Assembly (NCBI GenBank): GCA_003563465.1
Contig: PWVH01000114.1
Span: forward strand, 1-11,244
Reading direction: 5' to 3'
DNA: 11,244 nucleotides
Origin: Coriobacteriaceae bacterium
GTDB lineage: Bacteria > Actinomycetota > Coriobacteriia > Anaerosomatales > SLCP01
In this document: one piece after another, positions 6,794 through 11,244 of the stretch
Layout of the letters: the number at the start of each line of letters is the position of its first letter
Position numbering within the stretch: position 1 is the first letter of the stretch
Notes under the pieces: generated by a model
What the model was told of the DNA's origin: nothing
Database searches by the model: none
Seen by the model: only the letters and a program-made list of their open reading frames with translations
Position numbers and translations under genes: made by a program

Positions 6794-7435
6794 ATGGGCA
6801 AGGTGTTTCGTATAGATCCGGAGAATCCCTCGGCGGAAGTGATAAATCTCGCCGCCACGGTTCTGCGTGACGGCGGGATAGTCGTTTTCCCGACCGAGAC
6901 TGTCTACGGCATCGGTGCATCGGCGCATTCATGCTTCGGTCCGCAAGAGATATTCGAGATCAAGGTCCGTCCGCTTGAGAAGCCCTTGCCCTGGCTCGTC
7001 GAGGACGAAGGCGCTCTCGACATCTACGGAGTCGACGTTCCCGAGTACGCATACGATCTGGGCAAGACGTTCTGGCCAGGAGCGTTGACTCTCGTCACGC
7101 GTGCTTCGGACGTGGTTGGCAAAGACTTTCGTGCCGACGACGACACAGTTGCCCTACGCAGTCCCGACCATGAGGTCGTGATGGAACTCATCCAGGCATC
7201 AGGCGGCCCGATAATCGCCACTTCCGCCAACACTAGCGGCCATCCCGCACCCGGCGCTTTCGAAGAGGTGGAGAATAGAATCATCGCGGCGGCCGACGTC
7301 GCACTCGATGGAGGCGAAACCGCTCATCGCAAACCCTCGACAGTGGTAGACTGCACCGGCCCAGAGCCGGTCGTCATCCGCGAGGGGGCTATTCCCGCAG
7401 ACCAGGTCATGGCTGCAGCCAAGGGGGCGGTGTAA
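6794..7435 (+). CDS. tsaC: L-threonylcarbamoyladenylate synthase (TsaC/YwlC, YrdC domain)
   Basis: Forms threonylcarbamoyl-AMP from threonine, bicarbonate and ATP, the first step of the t6A37 modification in ANN-decoding tRNAs. The 213 residues are one YrdC domain without the extra C-terminal Sua5 domain, so it is the short TsaC/YwlC type. The nucleotide and threonine pocket is seen in FPTETVYGIGASA (32-44), the K-x-R motif Lys57/Arg59 (in IKVRPLEKPLP; Gly is more usual than Val58), TFWPGALTLV, and TSANTSGHPAP (143-153). GGAGG at 6780-6784 is 9 nt before ATG 6794. It follows prmC by 45 bp. The conserved prfA-prmC-ywlC order groups three genes acting on translation accuracy. An imperfect tandem duplication covers its stop codon. 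Confidence 0.95.
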   Translation: MGKVFRIDPENPSAEVINLAATVLRDGGIVVFPTETVYGIGASAHSCFGPQEIFEIKVRPLEKPLPWLVEDEGALDIYGVDVPEYAYDLGKTFWPGALTLVTRASDVVGKDFRADDDTVALRSPDHEVVMELIQASGGPIIATSANTSGHPAPGAFEEVENRIIAAADVALDGGETAHRKPSTVVDCTGPEPVVIREGAIPADQVMAAAKGAV

Positions 7436-7458
7436 GGCTACAGCCAGGCGGTATAAGG
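7416..7458 (+). repeat. Imperfect tandem duplication across the tsaC stop codon
   Basis: Copy 1 (7416-7437) reads CAGCCAAGGGGG then CGGTGTAAGG; copy 2 (7441-7458) reads CAGCCAGG then CGGTATAAGG. They differ by a 4-base length change in the G-run and one G/A change. Copy 1 holds the last tsaC codons and the TAA stop; copy 2 supplies the first bases of the predicted rpiB -35 box. It looks like a local slippage duplication. Confidence 0.5.
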
Positions 7459-7484
7459 ACAGTAGGATTCCACTGTTATACAAT
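7456..7484 (+). promoter_or_regulatory. Probable rpiB promoter
   Basis: AGGACA (7456-7461, sharing GACA with the -35 consensus) and TACAAT (7479-7484, five of six -10 bases) are 17 bp apart. An overlapping register, TGTTATACA (7474-7482), gives an extended -10. Expected start is about 7491. This is the best-looking promoter in the window and would separate rpiB-glyA-upp from the prfA-prmC-tsaC group. Confidence 0.6.
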
Positions 7485-7517
7485 CGGCGATGGCATCCGG
7501 GCGGATGGCATCGCCGA
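7484..7517 (+). promoter_or_regulatory. Large dyad (14 of 15 pairs) at the rpiB transcription start
   Basis: The left arm 7484-7498 and right arm 7503-7517 are complementary at 14 of 15 positions (one G-G mismatch) around the loop GGGC. Each arm also contains GATGGCATC (7489-7497 and 7504-7512), itself an odd palindrome, so the element is two copies of one symmetric site 15 bp apart. It begins on the last base of the -10 box and covers the expected start, which fits a DNA operator better than an RNA leader whose left arm would be cut by the start site. No T-run follows. Confidence 0.55.
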
Positions 7518-7546
7518 CTCATTCCTCGGCCGAAAGGTTTCGCGAT

Positions 7547-7993
7547 ATGCGTGTCGCTATCGGCAGTGACCATGCCGGGTTCGAGATTAAGGAGAAACTC
7601 GAAGAGCACTTGCACGCACTCGGCCACGAGGTCGAAGACGTGGGCACCCACTCCAGCGAACCGGTCGACTACCCGGAGCCTGCAGAGGCCGTAGGTCGCG
7701 CGGTCGCTTCAGGCAAGGCCGAGCGCGGCGTGCTCGTGTGTGGGTCCGGCATCGGAGTAGCGGTGGCCGCCAACAAGATCGACGGCGTGCGGGCCGCCAA
7801 CGTGTCCGACCCAGAGCTGGCGCGGATGTCACGACGGCACAACGATGCCAACGTGGTCACCTTAGGTGGCCGCTACCTGAGCGAAGAGGTTGCTATCGAG
7901 ATCGTCGAGACATTCCTGGCTACGGAGTTCGAGGGAGGCCGGCATCAACGTCGTGTGGACAAGATCACCGCTCTTGAGAGCGATCGTGGCTGA
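7547..7993 (+). CDS. rpiB: Ribose-5-phosphate isomerase B
   Basis: Interconverts ribose 5-phosphate and ribulose 5-phosphate in the pentose phosphate pathway, supplying PRPP precursors. The 148-residue protein has the RpiB/LacAB fold marks: MRVAIGSDHAGF at the start, Cys65 in VCGSGIGVAVAANK as the usual catalytic base, and His98 in RRHNDANV for ring opening. NVVTLGGRYL and FEGGRHQRRVDKI close the protein as expected. ATG 7547 is chosen because the family begins exactly there and GAAAGG (7532-7537) lies 9 nt upstream; the in-frame ATG at 7490 falls inside the dyad and at the predicted transcription start. LacA/LacB-type sugar isomerases share the fold, but the glyA-upp context and DHAGF start favour RpiB. 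Confidence 0.96.
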   Translation: MRVAIGSDHAGFEIKEKLEEHLHALGHEVEDVGTHSSEPVDYPEPAEAVGRAVASGKAERGVLVCGSGIGVAVAANKIDGVRAANVSDPELARMSRRHNDANVVTLGGRYLSEEVAIEIVETFLATEFEGGRHQRRVDKITALESDRG

Positions 7994-8053
7994 ATAAGGG
8001 TTCGGCAAGCGCGGCGATGGCCGGCGCGCGAAGAGAAGGGAATCGGGTAGCTC

Positions 8054-9298
8054 ATGACGCTGAAGTACATCTCACAGGTCGATCCGGAGGTCGCTCGTGC
8101 TGTCGATGCAGAGCTGCAGCGTCAGCGCGACACCATAGAACTCATAGCCTCCGAGAACTTCGTGTCGATGGCTGTTCTAGAGGCGGCTGGCACGGTACTG
8201 ACCAACAAGTATGCCGAGGGACTGCCCGGCAAGCGCTACTACGGCGGCTGCGACAAAGTCGACATCGTTGAAGACCTTGCACGAGAACGCGCGAAGAAGC
8301 TCTTCGATGCCGACCATGCGAACGTGCAACCGCACGCAGGCGCGCAGGCGAACATGGCGACGTACTTCGCCTTCTTGCAGCCCGGCGATCGTGTCTTGGG
8401 TATGTCCCTAGCCGAAGGCGGTCACCTCACTCACGGCTCGCCGGTCAACTTCTCCGGCAAGTTCTACGACATGGTTGCCTACGGTCTCGGCGAAGATGAG
8501 CGCATAGACTACGACGAGGTCGAGCGCATCGCTAAGGAGAGCCGACCCAAGATGATAATCGCGGGCGCAAGCGCGTATCCGCGAGCGATCGACTTCAAGC
8601 GCTTCGGCGAGATCGCTGGTGAAGTCGGCGCGATTCTCATGGTCGACATGGCTCACATAGCGGGTTTGATAGCGACAGGTGCACACGAGTCGCCAGTACC
8701 CTATGCAGATGTCGTGACGTCCACGACACACAAGACACTGCGGGGTCCACGATCCGGCTTCATACTGTGCAAAGAAGAGCACACCACCGTCATCGACAAG
8801 TCGGTGTTCCCCGGCTCGCAAGGCGGACCGTTGGAGCACGTCATCGCATCCAAGGCCGTTGCTTTCGGGGAAGCGATGCGCCCCGAGTTCAAGACCTACA
8901 TAGAGCAGGTTGTCATCAATGCCAAGGCTATGGGAGAGGCCATGGCCGAGTGTGGGCTGCGGCTCGTCTCGGGCGGCACAGACAACCACCTTCTGCTCGT
9001 CGACTTGCTTCCCGCGAGCATCACCGGCAAGGACGCCGAGGCTCTGCTCGAAAGGGTAGGCATTACCGTGAACAAGAACGCCATACCGAACGATCCCGAG
9101 ACTCCGTTCGTCACGAGCGGCATACGTGTGGGTTCACCGGCGATGACGACTCGGGGTTTCAGTGAGGGAGAAGCTCACACGATCGGTTGCCTGATGGCGG
9201 ACGCGATCTTCAATCGCGAGGACGAGCAGAAGCTTGCCGACATAGCGGAGCAGGTAGCCGGGATGCTTGCCGAGCACCCGCTCTATCCCGAGCTCTAG
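8054..9298 (+). CDS. glyA: Serine hydroxymethyltransferase
   Basis: PLP enzyme converting serine and tetrahydrofolate to glycine and methylene-THF, the main one-carbon supply and the cofactor used by ThyX. At 414 residues it is of normal bacterial size. Seen in order: IELIASENFVS, NKYAEGLPGKRYYGGC, NVQPHAGAQAN, LAEGGHLTHGSPVNFSGKFY, the MVDMAHIAGL segment with the PLP-contacting Asp and His, the Schiff-base lysine Lys227 in STTHKTLRGPR, FPGSQGGP, and the folate-side segment SGGTDNHLLLVDL. GAAGGGA (8035-8041) lies 12 nt before ATG 8054, slightly long. The 60-bp gap after rpiB has no clear promoter, so it is probably cotranscribed with rpiB. At least 11 of its 25 isoleucines use ATA. Confidence 0.98.
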   Translation: MTLKYISQVDPEVARAVDAELQRQRDTIELIASENFVSMAVLEAAGTVLTNKYAEGLPGKRYYGGCDKVDIVEDLARERAKKLFDADHANVQPHAGAQANMATYFAFLQPGDRVLGMSLAEGGHLTHGSPVNFSGKFYDMVAYGLGEDERIDYDEVERIAKESRPKMIIAGASAYPRAIDFKRFGEIAGEVGAILMVDMAHIAGLIATGAHESPVPYADVVTSTTHKTLRGPRSGFILCKEEHTTVIDKSVFPGSQGGPLEHVIASKAVAFGEAMRPEFKTYIEQVVINAKAMGEAMAECGLRLVSGGTDNHLLLVDLLPASITGKDAEALLERVGITVNKNAIPNDPETPFVTSGIRVGSPAMTTRGFSEGEAHTIGCLMADAIFNREDEQKLADIAEQVAGMLAEHPLYPEL

Positions 9299-9346
9299 CG
9301 CCGTCGCCGAATGCCTTGGCGTAGCGCAACGGAGGTGTAGCGAGAC

Positions 9347-9994
9347 ATGTCTCGTGAGGTCGGCCACCCTAACGTCGTGGAGATGGACCATCCGCTCATC
9401 CAGCACAAACTCTCGATCCTGCGGGATGTGGGAACGGGTGCCAAGGAATTCCGCGAGCTCGTGAAGGAGCTTGCCATGTTGATGGCCTACGAGGCCACGC
9501 GGGACTTCAAGCTGACCCGGACCACGGTCACCACTCCCGTCGCCGACGCTTCGACATACGTTTTGGCGGGCAAGAAGGTCGCCGTCATTCCGATTCTGCG
9601 TGCAGGCCTAGGAATGGCGGACGGCGTCCTCGAACTGATACCTGCGGCCAAGGTGGGTCACATCGGCCTGTACAGAGATCCGGAGACGCTGGCGCCGGTG
9701 GAGTACTACTGCAAGCTGCCCGACGACATAGGGGAGAGAGACATCCTGATTGTCGACCCGATGCTGGCCACAGGCGGCTCGGCCGCGGCAGCGGTACAGT
9801 TCCTGCAGGAAAAGGGTGCCATAAGTGTCAAGTTGCTGGTCATCATCGCATCACCCGAAGGCATACAAGAAGTCGTTGAAAGCTGCGATGACGTCCGCAT
9901 CTACACCTGCGCGATAGACAGCCATCTGAACGATCACGGATACATAGTGCCTGGCCTCGGCGATGCAGGCGACCGGCTCTTCGGTACCAGGTAG
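9347..9994 (+). CDS. upp: Uracil phosphoribosyltransferase
   Basis: Salvages uracil by joining it to PRPP to give UMP. The 215-residue protein has the start DHPLIQHKLSILRD after a short leader, the AYEATRDF block, ILRAGLGMADG, and GLYRDPETLAPVEYYCKLP. The PRPP-binding loop is DPMLATGGSA (137-146), and the C-terminal uracil-binding GYIVPGLGDAGDRLFGT is complete. GGAGGTG at 9331-9337 is a strong ribosome-binding site, 9 nt before ATG 9347. It lies 48 bp after glyA and 26 bp before the dCMP deaminase gene, probably in one transcript; the neighbours supply PRPP precursor (RpiB) and take UMP-derived nucleotides (dCMP deaminase, ThyX). Confidence 0.98.
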   Translation: MSREVGHPNVVEMDHPLIQHKLSILRDVGTGAKEFRELVKELAMLMAYEATRDFKLTRTTVTTPVADASTYVLAGKKVAVIPILRAGLGMADGVLELIPAAKVGHIGLYRDPETLAPVEYYCKLPDDIGERDILIVDPMLATGGSAAAAVQFLQEKGAISVKLLVIIASPEGIQEVVESCDDVRIYTCAIDSHLNDHGYIVPGLGDAGDRLFGTR

Positions 9995-10020
9995 CGATCA
10001 CGACCAGGAAGGCTATCGCC

Positions 10021-10479
10021 ATGCCGCGTCCTTCATGGGACAAGTACTTCATGGGCGTCACAGAGCAGGTAGCCGGACGTTCCACTTGCCTGCGTCGACA
10101 GACGGGGGCGGTTCTGGTGAAGAACCGGCGCATCCTTGCAACGGGCTACAACGGCACGCCGGCTGGGCTGCGCCACTGCGATGAGGTCGGATGCCTGCGC
10201 GAGCATCGCAGTGTCGCCTCCGGCAGCCATCACGAACTCTGCCGAGGCATTCACGCAGAGCAGAACGCAGTGATTCAAGCCGCAAAACACGGAATCGCCA
10301 TCGATGGCTCGACCGTCTACGCCACCCACCAGCCATGCGTTCTCTGTGCCAAGATACTGGTGAACGCCGGGGTCGTCGGCATCGTGTTCCGCGATGCTTA
10401 TCCGGATCCCTTGTCGGAGGAGATTCTTGCAGAGGCAGGCATCGAGTCGAGATGCCTGAGCGAAGGCGGGAGTTCGTGA
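10021..10479 (+). CDS. comEB: Deoxycytidylate (dCMP) deaminase, ComEB type
   Basis: Deaminates dCMP to dUMP, the substrate of ThyX. The 152 residues hold the cytidine-deaminase zinc site: HAEQNAVI with His78 and Glu80, and PCVLCAK with Cys106 and Cys109. A second set of Cys/His residues, HCDEVGCLREH and SHHELCRGIHAE, is typical of dCMP deaminases with an additional structural zinc and separates this family from tRNA and riboflavin deaminases. AGGAAGG (10006-10012) is 8 nt before ATG 10021. In B. subtilis the homologue lies in the late competence operon comE, but here it is with upp and wecA and no competence genes are seen, so a purely metabolic role is likely. The TGA stop overlaps the next gene's GTG as GTGA. 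Confidence 0.95.
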   Translation: MPRPSWDKYFMGVTEQVAGRSTCLRRQTGAVLVKNRRILATGYNGTPAGLRHCDEVGCLREHRSVASGSHHELCRGIHAEQNAVIQAAKHGIAIDGSTVYATHQPCVLCAKILVNAGVVGIVFRDAYPDPLSEEILAEAGIESRCLSEGGSS

Positions 10480-11244
10480 GTTTGCAGCAAGCCCTGTTCA
10501 TCATCTTCGTGGCAGGTGCGGTGACTCTCGTAGTCACTCCGATCGTTCGCAACCTCTCGCTGCGTTTCGGCATCATGGACAAGCCGGGCGGCCGGAAAGT
10601 CCATGTCCGGGAGATTTCTTGTCTGGGCGGTATCGCCATCTTCGCCGGTGTCGCCGCTGCGGTCGTAGCAGAGTGCGTCGCAGGAATCTACCTCGGCTGG
10701 GCGGGTACTCTCTGCACGGGAGGCCCTCCCGTCATAGGGGTTCTCGCGGGTATCTGCGTGGTCTTCATCACAGGCATCGTGGACGATATCGTCACACTCA
10801 GCCCTGGCTACAAGCTCTTGGGGCAGGTCCTGGCTGCTGCGTTAGTCATAGCTTTCGGGCTGCGCATAGATTTCGTCGGAAACCCCGTGGGCAGCGGACT
10901 GGTTTCCCTCGGTCTGCTGAGCATACCGGTCACGCTGATCTACATAGTCGGATTCACCAACATCATCAATCTGGTTGACGGGCTGGACGGTCTTGCTGCC
11001 GGAGTGACGGTCATCGCTGCCACGACCTTTCTCGTGCTGGCCGTACAAGGGAACCGACTGGAGGCAGCGGCTCTTGCGGCGGCCCTCATCGGGGCATGCT
11101 TGGGCTTCCTGCGCTACAACTTCAACCCTGCAAGCATCTTCATGGGGGACTCAGGGGCTATGCTTCTTGGCTTCACGCTGGCGGCCATATCCTTGCTGGG
11201 TGTTATGAAGTCCGTGGCCGCCATCGCGTTGGCTGTTCCGCTAC
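10476..11244 (+). CDS. WecA/TagO-type undecaprenyl-phosphate N-acetylglucosaminyl-1-phosphate transferase, N-terminal part
   Basis: A polytopic membrane enzyme of the WecA/TagO/MraY superfamily, which loads a sugar phosphate (usually GlcNAc-1-P) onto undecaprenyl phosphate to begin teichoic acid, arabinogalactan or O-polysaccharide synthesis. The first 256 residues are visible and the frame is open to the window end; full-length members have about 320-400. GTG 10476 overlaps the upstream stop (GTGA), with GAAGG at 10462-10466. Markers: DKPGGRKVH near 35-43, the Mg-binding Asp pair 103-104 in GIVDDIVTLSPGYKLLGQ, NIINLVDGLDGLAAG (162-176), and MGDSG (223-227) after FNPAS. The usual P-x-P-R/L before LGG is ISC here. 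The hydrophobic profile shows several helices from residue 5 on. WecA versus TagO cannot be decided from sequence. In Gram-positives the ATP synthase genes often follow. Confidence 0.93.
   Translation, partial: MSLQQALFIIFVAGAVTLVVTPIVRNLSLRFGIMDKPGGRKVHVREISCLGGIAIFAGVAAAVVAECVAGIYLGWAGTLCTGGPPVIGVLAGICVVFITGIVDDIVTLSPGYKLLGQVLAAALVIAFGLRIDFVGNPVGSGLVSLGLLSIPVTLIYIVGFTNIINLVDGLDGLAAGVTVIAATTFLVLAVQGNRLEAAALAAALIGACLGFLRYNFNPASIFMGDSGAMLLGFTLAAISLLGVMKSVAAIALAVPL

Noticed and set aside
8009..8027. GC-rich hairpin (7 bp with one bulge, loop GATG) between rpiB and glyA
   Set aside because: It is short, bulged and lacks a T-run; such stems are frequent by chance in GC-rich sequence.
1..11244. 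A novel defence, mobile or otherwise undescribed multi-gene system
   Set aside because: Twelve of the fourteen genes match well-known housekeeping families in a conserved Gram-positive order; there are no transposases, integrases, toxin-antitoxin pairs, CRISPR repeats or compositional breaks.

Overview
The window is a compact, entirely plus-strand run of housekeeping genes from a high-GC bacterium. The gene order is transaldolase - rho - rpmE - thyX - DUF1385 (YqhQ) - small membrane protein - prfA - prmC - tsaC/ywlC - rpiB - glyA - upp - dCMP deaminase - wecA/tagO-like. This matches the Gram-positive 'rho-rpmE-prfA-prmC-ywlC-rpiB-glyA-upp-wecA' neighbourhood that normally leads into the ATP synthase operon. 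High GC, a Zn-binding bL31, ThyX instead of ThyA, a YqhQ-type DUF1385 protein and the TagO-type transferase suggest an actinobacterial lineage, possibly a Coriobacteriia-like or other deep-branching one. That placement is inference from gene order and protein flavour, not a phylogeny.

Region 1-2366: the 3' part of a TalC-type transaldolase overlaps rho by 4 bp (ATGA). A 96-bp gap with a good extended -10 promoter and a perfect 9-bp hairpin precedes rpmE. The encoded bL31 carries an unusual Ala/Glu-rich C-terminal extension of about 110 residues that ends in seven 15-bp tandem repeats. Region 2367-4754: thyX, with its own extended -10 promoter inside an inverted repeat, is followed by the DUF1385 membrane protein and a small unrecognised four-helix membrane protein. 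Region 4755-7435: the translation-quality genes prfA (RF1), prmC (methylates the RF1 GGQ glutamine) and tsaC (tRNA t6A37). Region 7436-9994: rpiB, whose promoter region holds a striking 15-bp dyad, then glyA and upp. Region 9995-11244: dCMP deaminase overlapping (GTGA) a WecA/TagO-type sugar-phosphate transferase cut by the window end.

Functionally, translation (L31, RF1, PrmC, TsaC) and transcription termination (Rho) sit beside nucleotide and one-carbon supply. dCMP deaminase makes dUMP, SHMT makes methylene-THF, ThyX joins them to dTMP, Upp salvages uracil, and RpiB and transaldolase feed ribose-5-phosphate/PRPP. WecA/TagO starts envelope polymer synthesis. No gap between genes exceeds about 110 bp, and no RNA gene, IS element, CRISPR array or phage gene was seen. 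I found no evidence for a new multi-gene system. The points worth a second look are the extended bL31, the two dyad-bearing promoter regions, the unrecognised membrane protein and frequent ATA isoleucine codons.
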